A DNA stretch of 64,000 nucleotides from Subtercola lobariae (GTDB lineage Bacteria > Actinomycetota > Actinomycetes > Actinomycetales > Microbacteriaceae). Below the pieces are notes generated by a model. That model was not told the DNA's origin and searched no databases. It worked only from the letters and a program-made list of their open reading frames with translations. Shown here piece by piece: positions 44,034-53,070 of this stretch. The stretch spans positions 1-64,000 of the forward strand of contig NZ_BMGP01000004.1 in NCBI RefSeq assembly GCF_014640255.1. The letters are read 5' to 3'. Positions within the stretch are counted from its first letter, which is position 1. Every line of letters begins with the position of its first letter. The translations under genes were made by a program, and so were the position numbers.

Positions 44034-46046
44034 TTAGGCGGTTGCGGGCCGCGGAGTGCTCTGCGGTGCCCGCTTGGGCTTCGGCTCGAGCTCAGGCTCG
44101 CTCGAGATGCCGCCGTCGGTGGCGCCCATGTCGATGGGCGCCTTCGCCTTGACGAACTCCACCGGCGGAATCGACGAGACCGGGCGGCGCTCGCTCGACA
44201 GCCACTGCGGGCGGGGCGGCAGGTGCCGAACGTCTTTGAAGATCTCGGCCAGCTCGTGCTGGTCGAGGGTCTCTTTCTCGAGAAGCTCAGTCGCCAGGCG
44301 GTCGAGAATGTCGCGGTTGTCGTTCAACACCTGCCAGGCCTCGTCGTGCGCGGCTTCGATGAGCGTGCGCACCTCGGCGTCGACCTGCTCGGCCACGCTG
44401 TCGGAGTAATCGCGCTCGTGGCCCATGTTGCGACCCAAGAACATCTCACCGGATGCACTGCCGAGCTTGACGGCACCGACGTTCGAACTCATGCCGTAGT
44501 CGGTCACCATCTTGCGGGCCGTGTCGGTGGCCTTCTCGATGTCGTTCGACGCGCCCGTGGTGGGGTCGTGGAAGACGACCTCTTCGGCGACGCGGCCGCC
44601 CATGGCGTACGCGAGCTGGTCGAGCAGTTCGTTGCGCGAAACCGAGTAGCGGTCTTCGAGCGGCAGCACCATGGTGTAACCGAGCGCACGGCCGCGCGGC
44701 AGAATCGTGATCTTGGTCACTGGGTCGGTGTAGTTCATCGCGGTGGCAACGAGAGCGTGGCCGCCCTCGTGGTAGGCCGTGACGAGCTTCTCTTTGTCGC
44801 GCATGATACGGGTGCGACGCTGGGGGCCGGCCATGACGCGGTCGACAGCCTCATCAAGCGCGCGATTGTCGATCAGCTGCGCGTTCGAGCGGGCCGTGAG
44901 AAGCGCGGCCTCGTTCAGCACGTTCGCGAGGTCGGCGCCAGTGAAGCCGGGCGTCTTGCGAGCCAGCACTTCGAGGTCGACGCCAGCGGCGAGGGGCTTG
45001 CCGCGACCGTGCACCTCGAGAATCTGCTGACGGCCTTTGAGGTCGGGAGCATCCACACCGATCTGGCGGTCGAAACGGCCGGGGCGAAGCAGTGCGGGGT
45101 CGAGAATGTCGGGGCGGTTCGTCGCGGCGATGAGAATGACGTTCGTCTTCACGTCGAAGCCGTCCATCTCCACCAGCAACTGGTTGAGGGTCTGCTCGCG
45201 CTCGTCATGACCGCCGCCCATGCCGGCGCCACGGTGACGACCCACGGCGTCGATCTCGTCGATGAAGATGATGGCGGGCGAATTCTGCTTGGCCTGTTCG
45301 AACAGGTCGCGAACGCGGCTCGCGCCGACACCCACGAACATCTCGACGAAGTCAGAACCCGAGATGGAGTAGAAGGGAACGCCCGCTTCACCGGCGACGG
45401 CTCGAGCAAGCAGCGTCTTGCCGGTACCGGGAGCGCCGTAAAGCAGTACACCCTTCGGAATGCGAGCACCCACCGCCAAGAACTTCGACGGGTCTTTCAA
45501 AAAGTCTTTGATCTCTTCGAGCTCTTCGATGGCCTCGTCGTTACCGGCGACGTCTTGGAAGGTGACCTTCGGGGTGTCTTTCGACACCAGCTTGGCCTTC
45601 GACTTGCCGAACTGCATGACCTTGTTGCCGCCGCCCTGCATGCCCGAGAGCATCAGCCAGAAGAACGCGCCGATGAGAATGACCGGCAGCAGAATGCCGA
45701 GCAGCGAGACGAACCAGTTCGTCTGCGGCACCTGGTCGTTGAAGCCGTCGGCCGGGGCTGCAGCGGTGACCGCGTCGATGACCTCGGTGCCACGCGGTGC
45801 CACGTAGTAGAACTGCACCTTCGAGCCGTACTTCGAGTCGGGCGATGCCAGGGTGAGATCGACGCGCTGTTCGCCGTCGACGATCAGCGCCTGCGAGACC
45901 TTGCCGTCTTTGAGAAACTCGAGACCTTGCTGGGTCGAGACCTGCTGGAAGCCCGAGCCCGTGATGAGGCCGAAGCCTATCCAGAGGGCAATGGCGCCAA
46001 GAATTATGTAGGGAATCGGCGAGCGAAAAATACGTCGCCAGCTCAT
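44034..46046 (-). CDS. ftsH: ATP-dependent zinc metalloprotease FtsH
   Basis: 670 residues from ATG 46046 (GAAAG before it). A TTG/GTG start at 46091-46094 would add 15-16 residues but has no ribosome-binding site. Two membrane segments ([41 protein letters not shown]) flank the periplasmic domain. The AAA module has [18 protein letters not shown] and the SRH region, and the peptidase has [12 protein letters not shown]. It degrades membrane and some soluble proteins. It heads the folate operon, as in related genomes. Confidence 0.95.
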   Translation of the reverse strand: MSWRRIFRSPIPYIILGAIALWIGFGLITGSGFQQVSTQQGLEFLKDGKVSQALIVDGEQRVDLTLASPDSKYGSKVQFYYVAPRGTEVIDAVTAAAPADGFNDQVPQTNWFVSLLGILLPVILIGAFFWLMLSGMQGGGNKVMQFGKSKAKLVSKDTPKVTFQDVAGNDEAIEELEEIKDFLKDPSKFLAVGARIPKGVLLYGAPGTGKTLLARAVAGEAGVPFYSISGSDFVEMFVGVGASRVRDLFEQAKQNSPAIIFIDEIDAVGRHRGAGMGGGHDEREQTLNQLLVEMDGFDVKTNVILIAATNRPDILDPALLRPGRFDRQIGVDAPDLKGRQQILEVHGRGKPLAAGVDLEVLARKTPGFTGADLANVLNEAALLTARSNAQLIDNRALDEAVDRVMAGPQRRTRIMRDKEKLVTAYHEGGHALVATAMNYTDPVTKITILPRGRALGYTMVLPLEDRYSVSRNELLDQLAYAMGGRVAEEVVFHDPTTGASNDIEKATDTARKMVTDYGMSSNVGAVKLGSASGEMFLGRNMGHERDYSDSVAEQVDAEVRTLIEAAHDEAWQVLNDNRDILDRLATELLEKETLDQHELAEIFKDVRHLPPRPQWLSSERRPVSSIPPVEFVKAKAPIDMGATDGGISSEPELEPKPKRAPQSTPRPATA

Positions 46047-46254
46047 GTCTTTCTTCGGTTCTTGCGGCAAAACCGGCACCTTTCTGGTCACCAAGTACTG
46101 GCTAAGGCTACCCGTCGCCGACTGGACGTGCCCTGCGTGTTCCCCGTGGGCTTAACGCACGTCGCTTAAACGGCGTTGACGAGACTTTTTCTCGTGAAAC
46201 TTTTTTGCGAATCGGGAATGATCGGGCGAAGAACCCGGTTTCGCCCTTGTAGCA

Positions 46255-46293
46255 GCCGACGGTGTCGAAGCATAACGACATCGTCGGCCTTTT
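46255..46293 (+). terminator. Rho-independent terminator without an upstream gene
   Basis: GCCGACGGTGTCG (46255-46267) pairs with CGACATCGTCGGC (46276-46288) over 13 positions with one mismatch, loop AAGCATAA, followed by CTTTTTG. It is a textbook + strand terminator, yet the nearest gene on its left runs the other way. It probably ends an unannotated RNA that begins in the ftsH upstream region. Confidence 0.75.
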
Positions 46294-46340
46294 TGTTTCA
46301 GCCGGGTAAGTTCAGGAACTGTTCATTTCCGAAACTCGAC

Positions 46341-46351
46341 AGTACCGTATA
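46341..46351 (+). promoter_or_regulatory. Shared promoter motif of the first MFS gene
   Basis: AGTACCGTATA begins 22 bases before the ATG. The same 11-mer lies 22 bases before the second MFS gene. It contains a TATAGA-like -10 element, and no ribosome-binding site follows, so the messages may have very short leaders. Confidence 0.5.
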
Positions 46352-46362
46352 GAGTTACCATT

Positions 46363-47898
46363 ATGTCTCACTCTCCTTCTGCATCTACGGCTACGCCAGA
46401 CGCCGCAGCCGCGTCATCTCGTCGCTGGTGGACTCTCAGCGTTGTCGCCCTCGCGCAACTGATGGTCGTTCTCGACTCCACCGTCGTCAACATCGCCCTG
46501 CCCGCCGCGCAGGCCGACCTCGGCTTCTCGAACGCCGACCGCCAATGGGTGGTCACCGCCTATTCCCTCGCCTTCGGCAGCCTGCTGCTGCTCGGCGGGC
46601 GCCTCTCCGACCTGATGGGTCGCAAGCGCACCTTCATCATCGGCCTCATCGGTTTCGCCGTCGCCTCCGCCCTCGGTGGTGCTGCCGACAGCTTCGGCAC
46701 TCTCGTCGCCGCGCGCGCCTTGCAGGGTGCCTTCGGCGCCTTGCTCGCTCCGACCGCCCTCGCCGTGCTGACCACCACGTTCACCATTCCGAAAGAGCGT
46801 GCTCGCGCGTTCGGTGTGTTCGGCGCGATCGCCGGTGCCGGCGGCGCCGTCGGCCTGCTGCTCGGCGGTGTGCTGACCGAGAACTTCAACTGGCGCTGGA
46901 ACCTCTACATCAACGTCTTCATCGCGGTGTTCGCCATCATCGGTGCGCTCATCTTCGTCACCACCGCGCCGCGCACGGGCCCCCGCCCGAAGCTCGACAT
47001 TCCCGGCACCATCCTCGTTTCAGGTGGGCTCTTCTCACTGGTCTACGGCTTCTCGAACGCTGAGACCGACGGCTGGGGATCGGCCTCGAGCTGGGGATTC
47101 TTGGTAGCCAGCGGCGTGCTGCTCGTTGCATTCGTGCTGTGGCAGCGCCGGGCATCCCACCCCCTGCTTCCCCTCGCGGTGGTGATGGACCGCAACCGTG
47201 GTGCCTCGTACCTCGCCGTGCTGATCGCCGGCGCGGGCATGTTCGGCATCTTCTTGTTCGTCACCTACTACCTCGAGGTGTCGCTGCATTACACGCCCAT
47301 TCAGACAGGTACCGCTTTCTTGCCGATGATCGCCATGCTGGTGCTCTCGGCGCAGCTGTCGACCAACATTTTCGTGCCGCGGTTCGGGCCGAAGCTCATG
47401 GTTCCGATCGGCATGGTCATCGGGGTCGTCGGGATGCTCTACCTCACCACCCTCGACGCGAATAGCACGTACGTGGCGAACATTCTGCCTCCGCTGCTCA
47501 TCATCGGCCTTGCAATGGGCTCGATCATGCCGGCCGCGATGCAGACCGCCACCCTCGGGGTGAACCGTCAATTCGCCGGAGTCGCCTCGGCCACGGTGAA
47601 CACCAGCCAACAGGTCGGTGGCTCTATCGGCACCGCGCTGCTGAACACGCTGGCAGCCACTGCGGCGACGACCTACGTGGCATCGCACCTGCCGGCATCA
47701 CCCGATGTCGTCGCGGCGGCACAGATCGCCAGCTACAACACCGCTTACATGTGGAGCGCGGCATTCTTCGCCCTCGGCGCCATCGTTGCGGCGCTGCTCT
47801 ACACGCGCCGGTCGACGGTCGCGGCGACAGCCACCGCCGCTCACGCTGAGGCGCAGGCCGAAGACGTTGACGACGCTCCCCTGGTCGCCATGCACTAG
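46363..47898 (+). CDS. DHA2-type (14-segment) MFS drug exporter, copy 1
   Basis: 511 residues. It has the QacA/EmrB signature: VVLDSTVVNIALPAAQADLG in the first segment, motif A GGRLSDLMGRKRTF and motif C FGAIAGAGGAVGLLLGGVL. About 14 membrane segments are visible. It is closely similar to the exporter at 48947 over its whole length and shares its promoter motif. Likely a proton-driven exporter of toxic organic compounds; substrate unknown. Confidence 0.9.
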   Translation: MSHSPSASTATPDAAAASSRRWWTLSVVALAQLMVVLDSTVVNIALPAAQADLGFSNADRQWVVTAYSLAFGSLLLLGGRLSDLMGRKRTFIIGLIGFAVASALGGAADSFGTLVAARALQGAFGALLAPTALAVLTTTFTIPKERARAFGVFGAIAGAGGAVGLLLGGVLTENFNWRWNLYINVFIAVFAIIGALIFVTTAPRTGPRPKLDIPGTILVSGGLFSLVYGFSNAETDGWGSASSWGFLVASGVLLVAFVLWQRRASHPLLPLAVVMDRNRGASYLAVLIAGAGMFGIFLFVTYYLEVSLHYTPIQTGTAFLPMIAMLVLSAQLSTNIFVPRFGPKLMVPIGMVIGVVGMLYLTTLDANSTYVANILPPLLIIGLAMGSIMPAAMQTATLGVNRQFAGVASATVNTSQQVGGSIGTALLNTLAATAATTYVASHLPASPDVVAAAQIASYNTAYMWSAAFFALGAIVAALLYTRRSTVAATATAAHAEAQAEDVDDAPLVAMH

Positions 47899-47941
47899 CC
47901 CGATCATCCCCCGCCCCGCCCCGCCCCGCGCGGCAGCGAAG

Positions 47942-47997
47942 ATGGATCACGAAAATCGCCCCAAGATTCTTGTCTTGGGGCGATTTTCGTGATCCAT
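47942..47997. repeat. Perfect 25-bp hairpin between convergent genes
   Basis: The arms 47942-47966 and 47973-47997 are perfect complements around a 6-base loop. The left arm begins ATGGATCACGAAAATCGCCC. It lies 44 bases after the MFS stop and faces the TetR gene 3' end. It can end both messages; its core ACGAAAATCGCC resembles other palindromes in the window. Confidence 0.8.
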
Positions 47998-48076
47998 GCG
48001 TGCGCCGCGAGGGTGCGACGGCGGGCGACGGCGCGGGGGAAGCAGTGCGGCGGCCGGGCGCGGAAAGGCGGGGCGC

Positions 48077-48128
48077 GGAGAGGCGGCCGCGTCAGGCGGG
48101 CCGTGGAGAGGCGGCCGCGTCAGGCGGG
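48077..48128. repeat. Two tandem 28-bp-period repeats
   Basis: GGAGAGGCGGCCGCGTCAGG and the following GCGGG occur at 48077-48100 and 48105-48128, exactly repeated. A further GCGTCAGGCGGGTT lies at about 48147-48160 at the 3' end of the tetR gene. GTCAGGCG-type units also recur at 5871-5878 and 5913-5920. Confidence 0.6.
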
Positions 48129-48149
48129 GCGCCGGCGCCGCGGGTCGCG

Positions 48150-48857
48150 TCAGGCGGGTTGCGGGGCCGGCACGGCGAGGCCGAGCGCGGGCAGCAGCAC
48201 GCCGTCGATGATCGAGAGCACGAATTCGCGGTCGACGGGTTTCTTCAAGATGAGGGTGCGGTATGCGGCCATCGACGGGCTGATCATGGCGAGCGTGTCG
48301 ATGTCGGCGTCGGCCGAGATCTCTCCCCGCTCTTGCGCACGCTGCATGAGTATGCGGTTCACGGCGGCGCGCGGCTCGATAATGGCCGCGTTCACCACCT
48401 CGGCCAGCCCCGGATCGCGCGAGATCATCGACACGACGCCGGCCATGATCTGGAGTTTTCGCTCAGCGTCTTCGAGCGTGTGCGGCTTGATCATGGCGAC
48501 CAGGTCGCCGCGCAGCGTGCCGGTGTCGGGCAGGCCGTCGACGTCGAACTGGTTCTGTTTCATGCACGCTACGGCATCGAGCACGAGGTGGGCCTTCGAG
48601 GGCCAGCGGCGATAGAGCGTGGCCTTGCCTGCCTTGGCCCGAGCGGCCACCATGTCGATGGTCATGCCGTCGTAACCGGTGTCGGCCAGCACATCGAGTG
48701 CGGCTTCGAGAATCTCCGGGTCGCGGGTGTGGTCGCGCTTTCGACCGAGCTTCGAGGGGCCTTCGGGCGCCTGGGCGCCGGCGTGCTGCGCCGTGCGGTA
48801 GGCGGTGTCGTCAACCGTCGGTCTAATGGATGCTCGGGGCGCGTCGATCTGCGTCAT
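48150..48857 (-). CDS. TetR-family regulator of the exporter pair
   Basis: 235 residues from ATG 48857. The longer open frame would overlap the divergent exporter and its promoter, so the shorter start is preferred. An N-terminal arm of about 45 residues precedes the helix-turn-helix (DPEILEAALDVLADTGYDGMTIDMVAARAKAGKATLYRRWPSKAHLV). The C-terminal domain is TetR_C-like. It is divergent from exporter 2 and lies between the two exporters, so it probably controls both through the shared motif. Confidence 0.88.
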   Translation of the reverse strand: MTQIDAPRASIRPTVDDTAYRTAQHAGAQAPEGPSKLGRKRDHTRDPEILEAALDVLADTGYDGMTIDMVAARAKAGKATLYRRWPSKAHLVLDAVACMKQNQFDVDGLPDTGTLRGDLVAMIKPHTLEDAERKLQIMAGVVSMISRDPGLAEVVNAAIIEPRAAVNRILMQRAQERGEISADADIDTLAMISPSMAAYRTLILKKPVDREFVLSIIDGVLLPALGLAVPAPQPA

Positions 48858-48924
48858 TACAGCGGCTGCCTTTCTGAGTAGAACCCGCCGGATTCTCAGC
48901 ATCTGCTCTGATTCGAGACTGGCA

Positions 48925-48935
48925 AGTACCGTATA
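48925..48935 (+). promoter_or_regulatory. Shared promoter motif of the second MFS gene
   Basis: AGTACCGTATA, identical to 46341-46351 and at the same 22-base distance from the ATG at 48947. This fixes 48947 rather than 48935 as the more likely start. It lies in the tetR/exporter intergenic region. Confidence 0.5.
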
Positions 48936-48946
48936 TGCTATCAAAC

Positions 48947-50485
48947 ATGTCCGACAATTTGGCGGCTCCTACCGCATCTTCTCGTCGCTGGTTCACGCTA
49001 GCCACTGTCGCGCTCGCGCAGCTCATGGTGGTGCTCGACTCCACCGTCGTGAACATCGCGTTGCCCGCAGCCCAGAAAGACCTCGGATTCTCCAACGGCG
49101 ACCGACAATGGGTGGTCACCGCGTATTCGCTCGCCTTCGGCAGTTTGCTCCTCCTCGGCGGGCGGCTCTCCGACCTGATCGGCCGCCGGCGTGCCTTCAT
49201 TATCGGGCTCATCGGCTTCGCAGGCGCCTCCGCCCTGGGCGGCGCCGCCGATAGCTTCGGCACACTCGTTGCTGCTCGAGCACTTCAGGGCGCCTTCGGT
49301 GCGCTGCTCGCGCCTACCGCACTCTCGGTTCTGACCACCACATTCACCATTCCGAAAGAGCGTTCTCGCGCCTTCGGCGTTTTCGGTGCCATCGCTGGTG
49401 CGGGCGGCGCCGTGGGGCTGTTGCTGGGTGGCTACCTCACCCAAGATGTCAACTGGCGCTGGAATCTTTACATCAACGTCTTCTTCGCCATCATCGCGAT
49501 CATCGGCGCCATCATTTTCGTTCCGAGCGTCAAACGGGTCGGTGAACGACCTCGGCTCGACATTCCCGGAACGGTTCTGGTCTCTGGCGCGCTCTTCGCC
49601 CTCGTCTACGGGTTCTCGAACGCCGAAACAGACGGCTGGGGCGATGTTCTGACCTGGGGCATGCTGGTCGCGAGTGGAATTCTGTTTGTGGCCTTCGTGC
49701 TGTGGCAGCAGCGAGCCAAGCATCCGCTCCTGCCGTTGAGCATCGTGTTGAACCGCAACCGAGGTGCGGCCTACTTGTCAGTGTTCGTCGCCGGCTCGGG
49801 CATGTTCGCCATCTTCCTGTTTCTCACCTACTTCTTGCAGACCTCGCTGGGCTTCACGCCCATCACCACCGGGCTGTCGTTCTTGCCCATGATCGCGTGC
49901 CTCGTGCTCGCGGCGCAGCTCGGCACGAACATTTTCGTTCCTCGGTTCGGGCCGAAAGTGCTGGTGCCGATCGGCATGGTGATGGCTTCGGGTGCTCTCG
50001 TGTGGCTGACTCGGCTCGATCTTTCGAGCACGTATGCCGCGAACATCCTGCCGCCGCTGATGCTGATGGGCCTGGCCATCGGCACACTCATGCCCGCCTC
50101 GATTCAAACCGCGACGCTCGGGGCGAACAGGCAATACGCGGGTGTGGCTTCGGCCATGGTGAACACAAGCCAGCAAGTGGGTGGATCGATCAGTACCGCC
50201 CTGCTCAACACCCTTGTCGCCACCAGCGTGACGAACTACATCGCATCGAATCAGCCGACGACGCCCGGAGTGGTGGCGCAGGCTGCGGTACAGGGGTACG
50301 CGCTGGCGTACTGGCTCGCCGCTGGCTTCTTCTTGGCGGGCGGCATCATGGCGGCTCTGCTGTTCGGGCGCAAAGCGACGATACAAGCGACTGCACGTGA
50401 GGCGCAGGCCGCAGCTGCCGCCGAGCAGGCCGGTGGCGGCGGCGGCCGAGAGACCACACCTGAAGCTGCGCCCGCCGGGGCTTGA
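48947..50485 (+). CDS. DHA2-type (14-segment) MFS drug exporter, copy 2
   Basis: 512 residues. It has the same motifs as copy 1: VVLDSTVVNIALPAAQKDLG, GGRLSDLIGRRRAF and FGAIAGAGGAVGLLLGGYL. The two copies diverge mainly in the termini and in loops, so they come from a local duplication followed by divergence. Divergent from the tetR gene. Substrate unknown. Confidence 0.9.
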   Translation: MSDNLAAPTASSRRWFTLATVALAQLMVVLDSTVVNIALPAAQKDLGFSNGDRQWVVTAYSLAFGSLLLLGGRLSDLIGRRRAFIIGLIGFAGASALGGAADSFGTLVAARALQGAFGALLAPTALSVLTTTFTIPKERSRAFGVFGAIAGAGGAVGLLLGGYLTQDVNWRWNLYINVFFAIIAIIGAIIFVPSVKRVGERPRLDIPGTVLVSGALFALVYGFSNAETDGWGDVLTWGMLVASGILFVAFVLWQQRAKHPLLPLSIVLNRNRGAAYLSVFVAGSGMFAIFLFLTYFLQTSLGFTPITTGLSFLPMIACLVLAAQLGTNIFVPRFGPKVLVPIGMVMASGALVWLTRLDLSSTYAANILPPLMLMGLAIGTLMPASIQTATLGANRQYAGVASAMVNTSQQVGGSISTALLNTLVATSVTNYIASNQPTTPGVVAQAAVQGYALAYWLAAGFFLAGGIMAALLFGRKATIQATAREAQAAAAAEQAGGGGGRETTPEAAPAGA

Positions 50486-50516
50486 GCTAGGCCACGCAGT
50501 GTCGACCGCCGGGTGC

Positions 50517-50600
50517 TGGCGCTAACGCAGGCGCTAACGCACGCGCAGGCGTTGGCGCTAACGCAGGCGCAGGCGTTGGTGCGGGCCGCGGGCGCCGCGT
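50517..50600. repeat. Degenerate GCGCTAACGCAGGCG tandem repeats
   Basis: Units of GGCGCTAACGCA and GCAGGCGTTGG alternate three times between 50517 and 50582. They lie in the 126-base gap between convergent exporter 2 and hpt. The two unit types are partly complementary (GCTAACGC/GCGTTGGC), so the array can fold. Confidence 0.6.
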
Positions 50601-50611
50601 AACACCCTTCG

Positions 50612-51163
50612 CTAGGAGTACATGTGCGGCGCCAGCACGCCGATGTCTTTGAGGTTGCGATACTTCTCCGCGTAGTCGAGGCCGTAGCCCACCACGAACT
50701 CGTTCGGAATGTCGAAACCCACGTACCGAACATCCAGCTGAATCGTCGCAGCGTCAGGCTTGCGAAGCAGCGCGCACACCTCGACCGAGGCCGGCCCGCG
50801 CGAGCGTAGGTTCGCCAGCAGCCACGAGAGCGTCAGCCCCGAGTCGATGATGTCTTCGACGATGAGCACCGTGCGGCCCTCGAGCTCGGAGTCGAGGTCT
50901 TTGAGAATGCGCACCACGCCGCTCGACTGGGTGCTGTTGCCGTACGAGCTGACGGCCATCCAGTCCATGCTGACGGGCAGGTGCAGCTCACGTGCGAGGT
51001 CGGCCATCACCATGACCGCGCCCTTGAGCACGCCTACCAGCAGCAGGTCTTGGCCGGCGTAGTCGGCCTCGATGCGCCGCGCGAGTTCGGCTATCTTCGC
51101 GTGAATCTCGGCTTCGGTGATCAGAACTTTCGACAGGTCGGCTTCGACGTCACGGGAATCCAT
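50612..51163 (-). CDS. hpt: Hypoxanthine phosphoribosyltransferase
   Basis: 183 residues. The PRPP-binding motif is [14 protein letters not shown], with [21 protein letters not shown] and [13 protein letters not shown] upstream and [22 protein letters not shown] downstream. It salvages hypoxanthine and guanine. It lies after tilS on the same strand, the usual order; a palindrome fills the gap. Confidence 0.95.
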   Translation of the reverse strand: MDSRDVEADLSKVLITEAEIHAKIAELARRIEADYAGQDLLLVGVLKGAVMVMADLARELHLPVSMDWMAVSSYGNSTQSSGVVRILKDLDSELEGRTVLIVEDIIDSGLTLSWLLANLRSRGPASVEVCALLRKPDAATIQLDVRYVGFDIPNEFVVGYGLDYAEKYRNLKDIGVLAPHMYS

Positions 51164-51210
51164 GCGGCCAGCCTACCCAACGCGCATTGGGCGCCGCAGC
51201 CGATGCTCAC

Positions 51211-51291
51211 GTGACGATTTCAGCGGAGAATTCGACCCGGTGAGCGCTATGGCGGCCCGCACCCTCGAAATCGCCGCTGTTTTGGGGTGAC
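51211..51291. repeat. Imperfect long palindrome between hpt and tilS
   Basis: The left arm GTGACGATTTCAGCGG (continuing AGAATTCGA) at 51211-51235 pairs imperfectly with TCGAAATCGCCGCTGT and TTTGGGGTGAC at 51265-51291. Key shared blocks are CAGCGG/CCGCTG and TTCGA/TCGAA. It sits between two co-directional genes and has no T-run. Confidence 0.5.
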
Positions 51292-51295
51292 GCAC

Positions 51296-52495
51296 TCACA
51301 CACGGCGCACGAACACGAGCTGACGGGCGACGCGGGTGACGCGGATGCCCGGCAGATCCACCCCGGCCTGCCCGTGCCACTCGGTGGCGAGCTTCAGAGC
51401 CGCGAGCGTCTGAGCCCTCGAGAGGGTGGTGCCGAATTCGGCGGCGACCACGTAGCGCACGATCCTCTGCGCAAGCGCCGGCGGATTCGAGGCAAGCCCT
51501 CGCGCATCGACGGCGATGCCGGCTTCGGCGTGCTCGACGATCTCGGTCGCCCATTCGGCGGCGAGGGCATCCAGAGCCTCATCGTCTTCACGCAACTGGT
51601 CGGCCGTGCGGGCAAGCGCTTCGGCGATGCCGGGGCCGAGCTCGCGTTCGAGCAGCGGCAATACCGAGTCGCGCACCCGCACGCGGGCGTAGTCGCGGTC
51701 GACGTTCTGCGGGTCGTGCCAGGCGCCGAGCCCTTGGTCGTCGAGCGACAGATGCACCGTTCGGCGCGGGATGCCCAGCAGCGGCCGCAGGTACGCCCCG
51801 TTCACCGGGCTCATGCCGCTCAGGCTGCTCGGCCCCGAGCCGCGCGCGAGCCCCAGCAGCACGGTCTCGGCCTGATCGTCGAGGGTGTGGGCGAGCAGCA
51901 CGTGGCTCGCGCCGGTGGCGGCGAGCGCGCGCTCGAAGGCGCCATAGCGGGCAGCACGGGCGGCGGCTTCGGGGCCGGCAGATGCGGTGGCGGTGGCTTG
52001 GTCGGTGGCGGGCGCCGATTCGGCGGGTTCGGTCGCGTCAGGAGTGGCCGCGTCAGGCATTGTCGCGTCAGGCATTGTCGCGTCAGACCTGACCGCAGAT
52101 GCGCGAGCGCGCGTCGCGACCGTCACACGCTCGATGAGCACGGGGGTGAGGCCGAGGGCGCGAGCCTGATCGGCCGCGCGCGCTGCGACTTCGGCAGAGG
52201 CGTCTTGAAGGGCGTGGTCGACGACGATCGCACCGGCCGCGAGACCCGCCCGAGGTGCCTCAAAGGCGAGGGCCGCTGCGAGGGCGAGCGAATCGGGGCC
52301 ACCACTCAGGGCCACGAGCACGAGGCGGGCATCCGGAGCCTGCAGGGTCGACCTATCGGCGGCGGGTTGCCGGGCATCCGCGGCCTGTGGCGAACCAGCC
52401 GCAACGGGCAGCACCTCGGCGAGCAGCTCGCGAACCGCGCGGCGCACGTCGGCCATCGCCGGGGTCAGGCGCGGGCGGCGGGTGTTCGGGTGCAT
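51296..52495 (-). CDS. tilS: tRNA(Ile)-lysidine synthase
   Basis: 399 residues from ATG 52495. The PP-loop is [17 protein letters not shown], followed by [33 protein letters not shown] and [12 protein letters not shown]. It modifies the AUA-reading tRNA anticodon. Residues about 135-175 carry a repeat [20 protein letters not shown]-type insert, encoded by 15-bp tandem repeats at about 52050-52086. It falls between strands of the PP-loop domain. Confidence 0.93.
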   Translation of the reverse strand: MHPNTRRPRLTPAMADVRRAVRELLAEVLPVAAGSPQAADARQPAADRSTLQAPDARLVLVALSGGPDSLALAAALAFEAPRAGLAAGAIVVDHALQDASAEVAARAADQARALGLTPVLIERVTVATRARASAVRSDATMPDATMPDAATPDATEPAESAPATDQATATASAGPEAAARAARYGAFERALAATGASHVLLAHTLDDQAETVLLGLARGSGPSSLSGMSPVNGAYLRPLLGIPRRTVHLSLDDQGLGAWHDPQNVDRDYARVRVRDSVLPLLERELGPGIAEALARTADQLREDDEALDALAAEWATEIVEHAEAGIAVDARGLASNPPALAQRIVRYVVAAEFGTTLSRAQTLAALKLATEWHGQAGVDLPGIRVTRVARQLVFVRRV

Positions 52496-52546
52496 CCAGT
52501 AACGTTATTGCAGTTTGAGAACCCAAATCATAAGGAGCACGTTCGT

Positions 52547-53041
52547 ATGGGCAGTTACGACGCCATCATCGAGATTCCCAAGGGAAGCCGCAATAAGTAC
52601 GAGGTCGACCACGAAACCGGGCGGGTGTACCTCGACCGCGTGCTTTTCACCTCGTTCGTGTACCCCACCGACTACGGGTTCTTCGAAAACACCCTCGGCC
52701 TCGACGGCGACCCCGTCGACGTGCTCGTGCTACTCGAGTACCCCGTGTTTCCGGGCGTGGGCGTGAAGGTTCGGCCCGTGGGCGTGTTCAACATGAGCGA
52801 CGAGGCGGGCATCGACTCGAAGGTCATCGCTGTTCCGGCGAAAGACCCGCGCTGGGCAGCCATCGTCGACGTTGACGACATTCCGCAGCAGCTGCGCAAC
52901 GAGATCGAGCACTTCTTCGAGCACTACAAAGACCTCGAACCTGGCAAATGGGTCAAGACCGAGGGCTGGGGCTCTGCCGCGGATGCAGAGCAGATCATCC
53001 AGAACGGCATCACCAAGCTGGCCACCGAGGGCGCGCACTAG
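52547..53041 (+). CDS. ppa: Inorganic pyrophosphatase
   Basis: 164 residues from ATG 52547, with AAGGAG nine bases upstream. It is the standard family I enzyme: [59 protein letters not shown] with the metal-binding Asp set, then [12 protein letters not shown] and [20 protein letters not shown]. It is divergent from tilS over a 51-base gap. Confidence 0.97.
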   Translation: MGSYDAIIEIPKGSRNKYEVDHETGRVYLDRVLFTSFVYPTDYGFFENTLGLDGDPVDVLVLLEYPVFPGVGVKVRPVGVFNMSDEAGIDSKVIAVPAKDPRWAAIVDVDDIPQQLRNEIEHFFEHYKDLEPGKWVKTEGWGSAADAEQIIQNGITKLATEGAH

Positions 53042-53070
53042 GCTCCGGATGCCCGGCGACCCGCCCGCGG

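Larger units (their letters stand above)
46047..46362. other. Divergent ftsH/MFS spacer holding a hairpin-terminator unit
   Basis: This 316-base gap contains no protein gene. Two + strand hairpins follow one another: GGGCGAA...TTCGCCC (about 46225-46247) and then a rho-independent terminator at 46255-46293. Since no + strand gene lies upstream, either a small RNA or an attenuating leader for the MFS gene ends here. The MFS promoter motif follows at 46341. Confidence 0.55.

Noticed and set aside
46047-46094. Longer ftsH starting at TTG 46094 or GTG 46091
   Set aside because: No ribosome-binding site precedes them; ATG 46046 is preceded by GAAAG and gives the usual FtsH N-terminus.
43620-46169. 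An 849-codon open frame on the + strand opposite folE and ftsH
   Set aside because: It mirrors two certain minus-strand genes; its translation is rich in R, H, V and D without domain character, as expected from antisense of high-GC codon bias.
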